Source: Microbispora siamensis (lineage in GTDB: Bacteria; Actinomycetota; Actinomycetes; Streptosporangiales; Streptosporangiaceae). From it: a stretch of DNA of 64,000 nucleotides. Where the stretch lies: contig NZ_BOOF01000002.1 in the NCBI RefSeq assembly GCF_016863095.1, positions 62,001-126,000 on the forward strand, written 5' to 3'. Positions 16,794 to 25,519 of the stretch are shown here, piece after piece. The position numbers and the translations under genes are program-made. How positions within the stretch are numbered: the stretch's first letter is position 1; every line of letters begins with the position of its first letter. Under the pieces are notes generated by a model that saw nothing but the letters and a program-made list of their open reading frames with translations, was not told the origin of the DNA and did not search any database.

Positions 16794-16946
16794 CTCACGC
16801 CTACCGGGTTAGCTGACGGGTTCGGGCGGGGAAGTCGCCCTACGGCGCGCGATGCGCCGATTCACCCCGGACCTTCGCGTGAAGGTCGATGGTTCCCCGG
16901 CTCCGTGCCTCCTGACTGCACGGACTCGGCAGCCACCGGCGCTGAG
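16794..16946 (-). ncRNA. Cyclic di-AMP riboswitch (ydaO/yuaA type)
   Basis: On the minus strand the leader of the NlpC gene contains the ydaO consensus blocks in order: GGGGAACCA, GGGGTGAATCGGCG, TAGGGCGAC and finally GAACCCGTCAGCTAACC followed by CGGTAGGCG. The ends CTCAGCGCC and GGCGTGAG pair as P1. The aptamer ends just upstream of the GAGGAG ribosome-binding site. Known biology: these RNAs usually turn expression off when c-di-AMP is high and control wall hydrolases and K+/osmolyte transport in actinobacteria. Confidence 0.93.
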
Positions 16947-17255
16947 GGATCCCGCGAGGGGGAGGGTGATGGAGAGCGCCGGTGACGGTGGATGACTGCG
17001 CGACCGGCCGGCCGGACCGGGTGCGCCGCGGCGAGGCGTGCTCGCCGCGGCCCAGAAGCTACCGAGGACTCGCCGCGTTCGGCAAAGCCCTCCCGCCGGA
17101 TAAAGATCGGATAACGGAGGCGGCGAAGAAGAAACCGCAGCTTACCCGCATCGCGAACGGCTAAGTGTGACTCTGCTCACAATCTCGGCATCAACGGGTA
17201 AACCGAGTCACATGAGTCACAAAAGGCACAGGAGATCACAGAGAGGGCCGAGCCC
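16947..17255 (-). other. Intergenic region upstream of the riboswitch
   Basis: 309 bp with no gene I can support. It should contain the promoter of the riboswitch transcript. It holds a GC-rich hairpin near 17026-17057 and an AT-richer stretch (17095-17240) with repeated GTGACT/GAGTCAC/GAGTCAC-like words at 17165-17220 that could be regulator sites. I cannot assign a clear -10/-35 pair. Confidence 0.4.
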
Positions 17256-18218
17256 TCAGGGGCGGACAGCTCCGATGGCGTGATACTCGGCGAGTGTGAC
17301 AATCTTCACAACATCGCCGGTCTGCGGCGCGTGGACGACCTTGCCGTCGCCGGCGTAGATGCCGACGTGCCCGTACCCGGCGTGCCAGAGCAGGTCGCCC
17401 GGCTGGAGCTCGTCCAGCGAGACCCTGCGGCTCGCGCCCCAGGCCCACTGCTCGTAGCTGGTCCGGGGCAGCGTCACGCCCGCAGCCGCCCACGCGGCCT
17501 GCACGAGCCCGGAACAGTCCCAGGAGTCCGGTCCCGTGCCCCCGTAGCGGTACGGCTTGCCGACCTGCTTGTAGGCGAACTGGAGGGCCGCCAGCGCGTT
17601 GCCGGACGCCGGTCCTGTGTAGACGATGCCGGCGCTGTTGGGGTTGCCGGGGTTGTACGTCCCGAGCGAGCGCAGCAGCTTCATCTGCTCCCTGACGAGC
17701 TTGTCGACCTTCTCCTTCTCGTCGGCGAGCTCGCTCTTGACGTCGGCGGCCTCCTGGTACACCACCTTGCTCTGGTCGCGGCGGTCCTTGAGGTCCTTGA
17801 TCGCGCCCTCGTACTCCCTGAGCCGCCCAGCCCGCTCGGCCGACATGTGGTTGAGCGTGGCGAGGCCGCTGAGCATGGCATCGGGGTCGGCGCTGTAGAA
17901 GACGCCGCCCCACGACCCCATCTCGCCGACCTGGTAGCTGCTGACGGCCATCGAGACCAGCCCGGAGCGGAGCGCCTCGACCCGGACGTTCTGCTTCTTG
18001 TAGTCGTCGTTGATCGCGAGGTACTTCTGCCTCGCCTTCTTCCACTTCTCGTTGGCCGCGTTGTAGCGGTCCACGAGCTTGTCGGCCTGCTCGTTGAGCT
18101 TGTTCAACTTCGCCTTGGCCTGCGCGACTGTGGGCTTCGGATCCGCCTGCGCGCCCGCCACCGGCGTCAGCAGGACCACGGCGGCCAGACCGGCGGCCAC
18201 CGGCACACGCCCTCGCAC
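17256..18218 (-). CDS. Secreted coiled-coil NlpC/P60 endopeptidase (RipA-like)
   Basis: 320-residue exported peptidoglycan hydrolase. The signal peptide (1-25) ends AQA. Residues 28-95 and 125-190 form two coiled coils, the regulatory arm seen in RipA-type proteins. The C-terminal NlpC/P60 domain has Cys235 (WDCSGLVQ), His284 (GYGHVGIY) and His296, so it should be active, probably cutting the D-Glu-diaminopimelate bond in daughter-cell separation. AAGGGGG is 4 nt before the GTG start. It has no riboswitch, unlike the next NlpC gene on the same strand. Confidence 0.9.
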   Translation of the reverse strand: MRGRVPVAAGLAAVVLLTPVAGAQADPKPTVAQAKAKLNKLNEQADKLVDRYNAANEKWKKARQKYLAINDDYKKQNVRVEALRSGLVSMAVSSYQVGEMGSWGGVFYSADPDAMLSGLATLNHMSAERAGRLREYEGAIKDLKDRRDQSKVVYQEAADVKSELADEKEKVDKLVREQMKLLRSLGTYNPGNPNSAGIVYTGPASGNALAALQFAYKQVGKPYRYGGTGPDSWDCSGLVQAAWAAAGVTLPRTSYEQWAWGASRRVSLDELQPGDLLWHAGYGHVGIYAGDGKVVHAPQTGDVVKIVTLAEYHAIGAVRP

Positions 18219-18367
18219 TGAGCCCCCTTGAGGATCAACCTCTTAGATCAACGAAACCTGCGGCGCGACTCTATCTAGGCGATCTTGATGCTTCAACCTA
18301 TTCGCAGGTATTCGCGGCAGTCATCACGTACGGTGACGACGCCGGGCCGGAGCGCTCGTACGGCGCC

Positions 18368-19684
18368 TCAGCCGCGCCCGAGACGGCGCAGCAGCAGGAG
18401 CGAGGGCACCGGCCTGGCGCCCATGCGGCGCACCGACTCGGCCACCTCCCGGTCGGAGGAGACCACCGCGATGGCCCGCCCCTGCGGCTCCGCGCGCACC
18501 AGCGTGCGGATGAGGTCGTCGGCGATCTCCCCGGGCGCGCTGAACATCACCCGCACCCCGCGCGGCGCGGACACCTGGACGGGCCCGTTCAGCTCGGCGC
18601 CGTCGAACACGCACGTCACCTCCGCCCGCGTCTGCACGGCGAGCCCGCCGAGCCCGGTCAGCAGCCGGGCCCGCTGGTCGGCGAGGGTCAGCGACGGGTA
18701 CCCGGTCTTGGTCACGTTGTAGCCGTCGACGATCAGATGCAGATGGGGGATGGCCAGGAGCTGGTCGAGGAGCTGGGGGTCGTCGTTGGCCAGCGCCCGC
18801 GCGGGCACGGCCGTCACACCCGGCTCGCCCGGCAGCACCGCGTTCACGTAGTCGGCCGGCCTGCTGATCGTCGTGGGCAGGCCGAGCTCCTTGCGCAGCC
18901 CGGCGGCGGCGTCCTGGAGCGCGTCCAGCAGCACCCGCACCCGGGCGTCCTCGATGCTGCGGCCCTCGCGGGCGGCCCTGCGGCTGGCCTCCAGCTGGCG
19001 CTCGGCGTCCGCCAGACGCTCCCTGAGCCGGCGCAGCTCGCTCTCGGCCGCGCCGTTGGCGCTCGCGGCTTTGGACCGCGCCTCGGCCGTCTCCGCCTCC
19101 AGCTCGGCCGCCCGCGCCTCGGCGGCCCTGACCCGCTCGCGGGCGTCGTGCAGCTTGCGCCGCAGGTCGGAGTTCTCCGCGCGGGCCGCCTTGAGCTGCT
19201 CGCGCACCCGGTCGATCTCCTCCTTGGCGGAGGCGCGCTGCGCCGCGAGCTGCTCGCGCAGCCGCGTCTCCGCCTGCTCCCGCTGGGTGCCCGCGGCGGC
19301 GGCGTGTTCCAGATCGGCCCGCGCCTGCTCGATCAGGTCCGGCCAGCCGGGCGGGCGGGTCAGGTAGGCCGCCGCCGCGACCAGCACCGGCTCGGCCGCG
19401 GGGGGCACCGTGCCCTCGGCCAGGCTCGCCACCAGCTCGGGCCAGGCGGCCTCCACCGTCTCGGCCACCCGCTCGCGGAACTCCTTGTCGTTCTCCAGCT
19501 GGGCCGCGATCGGCGCGCTGCCCAGGCGGGCGCGCTTGCGCGGGTCGAACTTGGCGATGTTGCGCAGCGGCGGCGGCACGGCCGCGGCGGGCATCGAGCC
19601 CAGCACCTGCGCCGCGACCTCCACCACGTGTAAACGGACCTGCTCGGGCAACGGACGAGACAGGCCTTCTCCGGCTGAACTCAT
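18368..19684 (-). CDS. Coiled-coil protein with C-terminal NYN (YacP-like PIN-fold) nuclease domain
   Basis: 438 residues. A helical N-terminal part (to about 115) is followed by a long Ala/Glu/Arg-rich coiled coil (about 115-260) and a NYN domain (315-438). HLHLIVDGYNV contains the first metal Asp320; CVFDGAE, EIADDLIRTLV and VVSSDREVAESVRRMGA supply the other acidic positions. YacP/NYN relatives are RNA endonucleases, so RNA processing is likely. GAGGAG upstream supports the ATG at 19684; the longer frame to 19885 is only compositional. Region 18219-18367 shows no gene. Confidence 0.85.
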   Translation of the reverse strand: MSSAGEGLSRPLPEQVRLHVVEVAAQVLGSMPAAAVPPPLRNIAKFDPRKRARLGSAPIAAQLENDKEFRERVAETVEAAWPELVASLAEGTVPPAAEPVLVAAAAYLTRPPGWPDLIEQARADLEHAAAAGTQREQAETRLREQLAAQRASAKEEIDRVREQLKAARAENSDLRRKLHDARERVRAAEARAAELEAETAEARSKAASANGAAESELRRLRERLADAERQLEASRRAAREGRSIEDARVRVLLDALQDAAAGLRKELGLPTTISRPADYVNAVLPGEPGVTAVPARALANDDPQLLDQLLAIPHLHLIVDGYNVTKTGYPSLTLADQRARLLTGLGGLAVQTRAEVTCVFDGAELNGPVQVSAPRGVRVMFSAPGEIADDLIRTLVRAEPQGRAIAVVSSDREVAESVRRMGARPVPSLLLLRRLGRG

Positions 19685-20002
19685 CTCGTCGCTCCTCGGT
19701 CGTGTCCTACAGATCTTCTGCTCACTGCGGTCGCCCCGGCGGCGCCTCGCGGTGCTGTCGCCCCCGAGTGCGAGAACGTCCCCGACGCCCGCCGTCCGCG
19801 AGGTGTGACCCTCGCGGCGCGCCCACCGGATCGCCCTCACACGGCAAGATCTGCGAGACACTCCCTTGTTCTTGTCTTCCTTCAAGGGTACGGCCGTCGC
19901 ACCGTGTCCATGTCGCGTTCATGATCTGTGACCGTGCTCAGCGGCAGCGGGGCGGGGCCGGGCCGGGCACAACCGGTTGGCGGTCGTCCCGCCCCCCGTC
20001 CC
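19685..20002. other. Divergent intergenic region
   Basis: About 320 bp between the divergent NYN and GNAT genes. A minus-strand TACCCT (near 19889) preceded by TGGACA resembles a promoter for the NYN gene, though the spacer looks short. I see no RNA gene or repeat. Confidence 0.35.
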
Positions 20003-20008
20003 TACGCT
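20003..20008 (+). promoter_or_regulatory. -10 element, probable leaderless promoter of the GNAT gene
   Basis: TACGCT, seven bases before the GTG at 20016; TTGGCG at 19977-19982 is a possible but widely spaced -35. There is no SD before the GTG. Confidence 0.5.
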
Positions 20009-20015
20009 TGGCGGC

Positions 20016-20585
20016 GTGTTCACTCCTCCGTACCCGATCACGACCCCCCGGCTGGTCCTGCGCCCCTTCACCGAGGCCGACCTCGACGACCTGTACGCCT
20101 TCCACTCCCTGCCGGAGGTGACCCGATACCTCTACTGGGACGCCCGCACGCGGGAGGAGACGAAGGCCGCGCTCGACCGGAAGATCGCCTGCGCGTCGCT
20201 CGGGGAGGACGGCGACGTGCTCAGCGTGGCCGCCGCGCTCGCCGGCGGCGGGCCCGTGATCGGGGACCTCACGCTGTTCCTGCGCAGCCGCGAGCACCGC
20301 CAGGGCGAGATCGGGTTCGTCTTCAACCCGGCGTACCAGGGCCGCGGCCTGGCCACCGAGGCGGCCCGCGAGATCCTCCGGATCGGGTTCGAGGGCCTCG
20401 GGCTGCACCGGATCCACGGCAACTGCGACGCGCGCAACACTCCCTCCGCCCGCCTCATGGAACGGCTCGGCATGCGCCAGGAGGCCCGCCTGGTGGAGAA
20501 CGAGTTCTTCGCCGGCGCGTGGAGCGACGAACTGATCTACGCGATGCTGGCCCGCGAGTGGCGCGCGGGAGCGGCCTCCGCGTAG
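20016..20585 (+). CDS. GNAT-family N-acetyltransferase (RimJ/RimL-like)
   Basis: 189-residue acetyl-CoA-dependent transferase. ITTPRLVLRPFTEADLDDLYAF is the standard RimJ/RimL-type opening; EIGFVFNPAYQGRGLATEAA is motif A with the pyrophosphate-binding Q/R-x-x-G-x-A, and ARNTPSARLMERLGMRQEA is motif B. Substrate is unknown (protein N-terminus or small amine). Translation most likely starts at GTG 20016, directly at the predicted transcript start; a TTG at 19977 is in frame but overlaps the promoter. Confidence 0.85.
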   Translation: MFTPPYPITTPRLVLRPFTEADLDDLYAFHSLPEVTRYLYWDARTREETKAALDRKIACASLGEDGDVLSVAAALAGGGPVIGDLTLFLRSREHRQGEIGFVFNPAYQGRGLATEAAREILRIGFEGLGLHRIHGNCDARNTPSARLMERLGMRQEARLVENEFFAGAWSDELIYAMLAREWRAGAASA

Positions 20586-20650
20586 CCGCTCACCCGACCG
20601 TTGCTTTGCCTGCCCGTGGGGCGGGGGCGGCAATTGTCGGTCGGGACTTC

Positions 20651-20656
20651 TATGGT
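20651..20656 (+). promoter_or_regulatory. -10 element, probable leaderless promoter of the DEDDh/GIY-YIG gene
   Basis: TATGGT, seven bases before GTG 20664. It overlaps the alternative ATG at 20652, which argues against that ATG as the start. Confidence 0.5.
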
Positions 20657-20663
20657 CATGGGC

Positions 20664-22385
20664 GTGGATGCGGTACAGGGCACGCTGGACGAGCTCGGCA
20701 CTCCCCTGCGGGAGGTGACGTTCGTCGTCTTCGACCTGGAGACCACCGGCGGGTCGCCCGCGGAGCACGCCATCACGGAGATCGGCGCCGTGAAGGTGCG
20801 CGGCGGCGAGGTGATCGGCGAGTTCGCCACGCTGGTCGACCCCGGCGGCCCGATCCCGCCGTTCATCTCCGTGCTGACCGGCATCACCGACGCGATGGTC
20901 GTGGCCGCGCCGAAGTTCTCCGAGGTGCTGCCGAGCTTCCTGGAGTTCATCGCCGGGACGGCGCTGGTGGCGCACAACGCGCCGTTCGACATGTCGTTCC
21001 TGAAGGCGGCGTGCCAGGTCAACGGTTACCCGCCGCCGGCCAACCCGGTGGTGGACACGGCCGACCTCGCGCGCCGCGTGCTCACCCGCGACGAGACCCC
21101 CAACTGCAAGCTGGCCACCCTCGCGCGGGTCTTCCGCAGTTCCACCGAGCCCTGCCACCGGGCGCTGGCCGACGCGCAGGCCACGGTCGACGTCCTGCAC
21201 GGCCTCATCGCGCGGGTCGGTTCGCTCGGCGTGCACACGCTGGAAGACCTGCGCGGCTTCGTGCGCGCCCCCACCCCGGAGCAGCAGCGCAAACGCCACC
21301 TCGCCGACGGCGTGCCCGGCGCGCCGGGCGTCTACGTCTTCGAGGACGCCAAGGGCGAGGCGCTCTACATCGGGAAGAGCTCCAACCTGCGCAACCGCGT
21401 GCGCAGCTACTTCACCGCGAGCGAGACCCGCCCGCGCATCCGCGAGATGGTCGGCGTCGCCGAGCGGGTCAGGACGATCGTCTGCGCCACCGCGCTGGAG
21501 GCGGAGATCCGCGAACTGCGGATGATCGGGGCGACCAAGCCGCGCTACAACAGACGGTCCCGCTTCCCCGAGCGGGCGGTCTGGCTCAAGCTGACCGACG
21601 AGCCGTTCCCCCGGCTCAGCGTCGTGCGCGAGGTGAAGGACGACGGCGCGGCCTACCTCGGCCCGTTCGGCAGCAGCCGCACCGCCGACGACGCGCGGAC
21701 CGCCATGCACGAGGCGCTGCCGCTGCGTCAGTGCACCGAACGGCTGTCGGCCCGCGTGCGGCGCCCCGCCTGCGCGCTCGCCGAGATCGGCCGCTGCGGC
21801 GCGCCCTGCGAGGGCCGCGAGAGCCAGGAGGGCTACGCCCGCCACGTCCGCCGCGCCCGGCACGCGATGGAGCTCGACGGGGAGGCGGTCTTCTCGGCCA
21901 TGGAGGCGCGCATGCGGCGCCTGTCGGCCGAGCAGCGATACGAGGAGGCGGCCGTCGACCGGGACCGGCTCGCGGCCTACGTCAGGACCGCCGCGCGCAT
22001 GCAACGCCTGCGCTCGCTGACCGGCATCCCGCAGATGGTCGCGGCCAGTCCCGCCTTCGACGGCGGCTGGGACATCCACGTCATCCGGTACGGCAGGCTC
22101 GCCGCGGCCGGCGTGATGCCCCGGGGCGCCCACCCCACGCCGTACGTGGACGCGCTGGTCGCCACGGCGGAGACGGTGATCCCCGGTCCCGGCCCCACCC
22201 CGGCCGCCAGCGCCGAGGAGACCGAGTGCGTGCTGCGCTGGCTCGACTCCCCCGGCGTGCGCCTCGTCCAGGTCGACGGCACCTGGAGCCTTCCCGCGTA
22301 CGGCGCGGGGCGGCTGGTCGAGCGCATCGAGCGCGCCTACCGGCACCAGCGCGGCGACCGCCGTGAGGGACGGCCCCTGCGGTGA
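20664..22385 (+). CDS. DEDDh 3'-5' exonuclease fused to a UvrC-like GIY-YIG nuclease
   Basis: 573 residues joining two nucleases. Residues 16-185 are a DnaQ/epsilon-like exonuclease: FDLETTG (Asp24, Glu26), AHNAPFDMSFL (Asp109) and HRALADA (His165, Asp170). Residues 215-295 are the UvrC GIY-YIG domain (GVYVFED, ALYIGKSSNLRNRVRSYF), followed by a Cys-containing UvrC middle region (ACALAEIGRCGAPC) and a UVR-like helix pair. The UvrC RNase H-like endonuclease and HhH domains are missing. The fusion is known across actinobacteria and presumably acts in DNA repair, making and trimming a nick. Start chosen as leaderless GTG. Confidence 0.9.
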   Translation: MDAVQGTLDELGTPLREVTFVVFDLETTGGSPAEHAITEIGAVKVRGGEVIGEFATLVDPGGPIPPFISVLTGITDAMVVAAPKFSEVLPSFLEFIAGTALVAHNAPFDMSFLKAACQVNGYPPPANPVVDTADLARRVLTRDETPNCKLATLARVFRSSTEPCHRALADAQATVDVLHGLIARVGSLGVHTLEDLRGFVRAPTPEQQRKRHLADGVPGAPGVYVFEDAKGEALYIGKSSNLRNRVRSYFTASETRPRIREMVGVAERVRTIVCATALEAEIRELRMIGATKPRYNRRSRFPERAVWLKLTDEPFPRLSVVREVKDDGAAYLGPFGSSRTADDARTAMHEALPLRQCTERLSARVRRPACALAEIGRCGAPCEGRESQEGYARHVRRARHAMELDGEAVFSAMEARMRRLSAEQRYEEAAVDRDRLAAYVRTAARMQRLRSLTGIPQMVAASPAFDGGWDIHVIRYGRLAAAGVMPRGAHPTPYVDALVATAETVIPGPGPTPAASAEETECVLRWLDSPGVRLVQVDGTWSLPAYGAGRLVERIERAYRHQRGDRREGRPLR

Positions 22386-22451
22386 CGCGGCGGGAGTGGC
22401 ACTAAGGTCGGGGGCGACAGAGCCGAGCCGCGAGACAGCAGGAGAGAGCGA

Positions 22452-22739
22452 ATGGTCACCGCGATCGTCCACATCAAGGCGGACGTCGACAGGATCCCCG
22501 AGGTCGCCGAGGCCATCGCCGAGATCGAGGGCGTCAGCGAGGTGTACTCGATCACCGGCGAGTTCGACCTGCTGGCCATGGTCAGGGTCGGCCGCTACGA
22601 CGAGGTGGCCGAGGTCGTGCCCGGCCGCGTCAACAAGGTGCCCGGCGTGCGCCACACCGAGACGCACATCGCCTTCCGCACCTACTCTCGCCACGACCTG
22701 GAGGCGGCCTTCTCCATCGGCCTCGCCGACGCGGACTGA
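22452..22739 (+). CDS. Stand-alone Lrp/AsnC ligand-binding (RAM) domain protein
   Basis: 95-residue protein comprising only the alpha-beta effector domain of Lrp/AsnC regulators (VTAIVHIKADVDRIPEVAEA, then EGVSEVYSITGEFDLLAMV). There is no helix-turn-helix, so it cannot bind DNA by itself; it probably forms rings that bind an amino acid or modulate a partner. AGGAGAG lies upstream of the ATG, and TAAGGT about 45 nt upstream is a possible -10. The position near trpD and the qcr genes is conserved in actinomycetes, but the partner is unknown. Confidence 0.85.
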   Translation: MVTAIVHIKADVDRIPEVAEAIAEIEGVSEVYSITGEFDLLAMVRVGRYDEVAEVVPGRVNKVPGVRHTETHIAFRTYSRHDLEAAFSIGLADAD

Positions 22740-22757
22740 CACTGAGGGCGCGGCGGA

Positions 22758-23561
22758 TCAGGCCGGGCGCAGCAGCCGGACGCGGACCTCGAACCCTCCG
22801 GGGAGCGGGTGCGCGGCGACCGAGCCGCCGAACAGCGCCGCGCGCTCCCAGGTGCCGACGAGCCGGTCGCGGGGCAGCCCGTCGTCGTGGACGGCGACCT
22901 CCAGGACGGCGGGCAGCCACCGCAGCGTGACCGTCGCGGTGCGGGCCATGCCGTACCACAGGGCGTTGCCCAGCGCCTCCTCCACGATGCGGTACGCCGA
23001 CAGCTCCAGCGTGGGGCCGCTCCCCCGGGCGCCGACCTCGGTGAACGAGACGGCGAGCCCGCTCGCGCGGAAGTCGTCGATCAGCCCGGGCAGGTCTCCC
23101 AGGCCCGGCTGGGGGCCGCGGCGCTGCCCGTCCATGCGCAGCAGGCCCATCATCCGGCGCAGGTCGGACAGGACCCGGCGGCCCGACTCCTCGGCCTCGC
23201 GGAAGGTCTGCCTCGCCCGTTCCGGGTCCTTGTCCATGATCACCCGGCCCGCTCCCACGCCCAGCGTCATCACGCTCAGGTCGTGGGCCACCAGGTCGTG
23301 CAGTTCCGAGGCGATCCGCAGGCGTTCCCAGACGACGTCCTCCTCGTCGGCGGGATGAACGGGACGCCCGGGCCCCGCGCCGTTCCCGTCCTCCGCCCGG
23401 ACCCGCCGTCCGCCCCTGCCGCGGTCCCGCTGCGGGGAGAGCGGGTCAGGGCGCGAAGCGGCGGAGAGCGCACCGCGGAGACCGGCGGCGAGCATGGCCA
23501 TCCCGCCGCGGGCCAAGGCGGCCCAGCGGTGGATGACGCGAAGGGCGAGCAGGCGCATCAT
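22758..23561 (-). CDS. Orphan HisKA_3-type histidine kinase-like protein, probably soluble, with degenerate ATP lid
   Basis: 267 residues. The NarL-type dimerisation H-box ASELHDLVAHDL has His88 as phosphorylation site. The ATPase part has EEALGNALWYG (N-box, Asn199) and VAVHDDG (Asp227) but then goes straight to DRLVGTWERAALFGG: the GxGxGL lid usually found here is missing. The first 75 residues are Arg/Pro-rich with only a weak hydrophobic stretch. No response regulator is adjacent. It may be a poor kinase, a phosphatase or a scaffold. Its own strand neighbour trpD is about 100 nt downstream in genome order. Confidence 0.75.
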   Translation of the reverse strand: MMRLLALRVIHRWAALARGGMAMLAAGLRGALSAASRPDPLSPQRDRGRGGRRVRAEDGNGAGPGRPVHPADEEDVVWERLRIASELHDLVAHDLSVMTLGVGAGRVIMDKDPERARQTFREAEESGRRVLSDLRRMMGLLRMDGQRRGPQPGLGDLPGLIDDFRASGLAVSFTEVGARGSGPTLELSAYRIVEEALGNALWYGMARTATVTLRWLPAVLEVAVHDDGLPRDRLVGTWERAALFGGSVAAHPLPGGFEVRVRLLRPA

Positions 23562-23659
23562 GGCGGGAACGGTACGGCTCAGGCCGAACCCGGCACGTCC
23601 CCATCAAGGCGGACGTCTGATCCCTCCCGCGGTGGAGGCGATCCGGACCAGGAGCGCGA

Positions 23660-24709
23660 TCAGGCCGTGGAGCCGAGCGCGCGGCTGATCTCGACCCAGC
23701 GCTCCAGGGTCTGCGCGGCCCTGCCCGAGTCGACCGCCTCGGCCGCGCGGGCGTACGCCGCGCGCAGGTCGGCGACCAGGTCGTCGCCCGGGCCGTCGTA
23801 GGCGACCAGACCGGCCGCCGCGTTCAGCAGCACCGCGTCACGCACCGGCCCGGTCTTGCCGCGCAGCAGGTCGCGGACCGCCGCCGCGTTGAACTCGACG
23901 TCGCCGCCGCGCAGGTCGCCGGGCTGGGAGCGGGGGATGCCGAGGTCGGCCGGGTCGATCGTCGTCTGGGTCGCGGTGCCGTCCCTGACGACGAAGACCG
24001 CCGACGGGGCCGCGGTGGACAGTTCGTCCAGGCCGTCGTCGCCCCGGAAGACCAGCGCCGACACGCCGCGCTCGGCGAAGACCCCGGCCATGACCGGCAG
24101 CATGCGCGCGTCGAACACGCCGATGGCCTGTGCGGCGGGACGCGCGGGGTTGGCCAGCGGCCCGAGGAAGTTGAACACCGTCGGCACGCCGATCTCCTTG
24201 CGCGGCGGGCCGGTGAAGCGCAGCGCGGGGTGGTAGACGGGCGCGAAGCAGAAGGCGATGCCCGCCTCCACCGCGACCCTGGCGGTGGTCTCCGGCGACA
24301 GGTCGAGGGCGACGCCCAGGTGCTCGAGCACGTCGGCCGCGCCGCACAGCGAGGAGGCGGCCCGGTTGCCGTGCTTGACGACCCGGGCCCCGGCCGCCGC
24401 CGCGACGATCGCGGCCATCGTCGAGACGTTGACGGTGTGCGCCCGGTCGCCGCCGGTGCCGACGATGTCGACCACCGGCCCCTCGACCGTGAGCGGGGTC
24501 GCGCGCTCGAACATGGTGCGGACGAGGCCCGTCACCTCGGCGACGGTCTCGCCCTTGGCCCGCAGGGCGACGGCGAAGGCGGCGATCTGCGCCGGGGTCG
24601 CCGCCCCCGACATGATCTCCCCCATTACCCAGGCCGTCTCGTCGGCCGTCAGGTTCTCGCCCGCCAGCAGGGCGTTCAGCGTGGAGGGCCAGGTGGTGCG
24701 CGTGTCCAT
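23660..24709 (-). CDS. trpD: Anthranilate phosphoribosyltransferase
   Basis: 349-residue cytosolic enzyme of tryptophan synthesis joining anthranilate to PRPP. GTGGD (84-88) is the PRPP loop, NVSTMAA follows, KHGNRAASS (112-120) binds PRPP and Mg2+, and the GDDGLDELS segment is the later metal/acceptor motif. Length is normal. GGAG about 6 nt upstream fixes the ATG at 24709; the frame open to 24898 is compositional. No other trp gene is adjacent, so the pathway is dispersed. Between it and the receiver-like gene is a degenerate tandem-repeat stretch. Confidence 0.93.
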   Translation of the reverse strand: MDTRTTWPSTLNALLAGENLTADETAWVMGEIMSGAATPAQIAAFAVALRAKGETVAEVTGLVRTMFERATPLTVEGPVVDIVGTGGDRAHTVNVSTMAAIVAAAAGARVVKHGNRAASSLCGAADVLEHLGVALDLSPETTARVAVEAGIAFCFAPVYHPALRFTGPPRKEIGVPTVFNFLGPLANPARPAAQAIGVFDARMLPVMAGVFAERGVSALVFRGDDGLDELSTAAPSAVFVVRDGTATQTTIDPADLGIPRSQPGDLRGGDVEFNAAAVRDLLRGKTGPVRDAVLLNAAAGLVAYDGPGDDLVADLRAAYARAAEAVDSGRAAQTLERWVEISRALGSTA

Positions 24710-24864
24710 GGTGGGCTCCGCGGGTTTCGGTGTGGGGTCGGATCGGCGGGTCGGCGGGTCGGCTCTGCGGTGCGGCCGGGCGTCGCAGGCGTGCCGGGGT
24801 GAAGCGAGAGCCCGGTGACACCCGGCCGCCGGACGGGCCCGGCGACGCGTGAGCCCCGGGCCGG

Positions 24865-24980
24865 GCGCACCCGGTTCAGTGCGCCCGGTCTGATACACCC
24901 GGTTCAGCGTGCGCAGAGCTCAGTGCGCAGGGCTCAGTACGCCGGGCTCAGTACGCCGGGCTCAGTGCGCCCGGGTGAGG
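24865..24980. repeat. Degenerate 13-16-bp tandem repeat, about 8 units
   Basis: Units related to GCGCCGGGCTCAGT run from 24865 to 24980. The best copies are at 24925-24966. The array covers the stop codon and last codons of the receiver-like gene at 24962. Confidence 0.75.
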
Positions 24981-25357
24981 CTGAGGCGGCGCCGCATGAG
25001 GTCGGCCACGGCCTCGGCGAGGACCACCGGGTCGATGGGCTGAGCGACGACGGCGTCGGCGCGGGACCAGTTGGCCAGCCAGCGGTCGTCCCTGCGGGCG
25101 ATGAGCAGCAGGATCGGGGGGCAGTTGTGCACCTCGTCCTTGGCCTGCCTGCTGACCCCCATGCCGCCGGCCGGCTGCGCCTCGCCGTCGAGGACGGCCA
25201 CGTCGATGTCGCCGGAGTCGAGGTGCTTGATCACGGCCGGCTGGGTCGCGCACTCGACGATCTCGACGAGGGGCACGTCTGCGGCGGGGCGCCGCCCGAT
25301 GGCCAGCCGCACCTTCTCCCGGGTGCCTGCGTCGTCGCTGTAGACGAGAACCCTCAT
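24962..25357 (-). CDS. Receiver-like (pseudo-response-regulator) protein
   Basis: 131-residue single-domain protein with the CheY-like layout: acidic pair Asp8-Asp9 (YSDDAGT), candidate phospho-acceptor Asp57 (VAVLDGEA) and a hydrophobic beta4 (ILLLIAR). The invariant lysine before the cis-Pro is Gln106 (VVAQPIDP), so canonical phosphorylation signalling may be impaired. No output domain. The gene is divergent from ctaE, and similar proteins occur beside the cytochrome oxidase genes in actinomycetes; a link to respiration is only suggested by place. The 3' end lies in a tandem repeat. Confidence 0.75.
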   Translation of the reverse strand: MRVLVYSDDAGTREKVRLAIGRRPAADVPLVEIVECATQPAVIKHLDSGDIDVAVLDGEAQPAGGMGVSRQAKDEVHNCPPILLLIARRDDRWLANWSRADAVVAQPIDPVVLAEAVADLMRRRLSLTRAH

Positions 25358-25519
25358 TTCACGCTCACTGTCGAATCGCGGGGTATGGTCATCGTGATGC
25401 TACCGGCGCGGCTGCAGGGCTCGCAGCCCCGGGGCGATTGCCGTGACATGCCCGTTTCGTGGGCGCGTATGGACCCTAGCGGGGGGTCGTGGGGCGACCC
25501 GACCTGGGGAGCCGCAATA

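Noticed and set aside
16982-17164. 60-codon plus-strand ORF in the riboswitch upstream region
   Set aside because: No recognisable motif or good ribosome-binding site; the region is better explained as promoter DNA.
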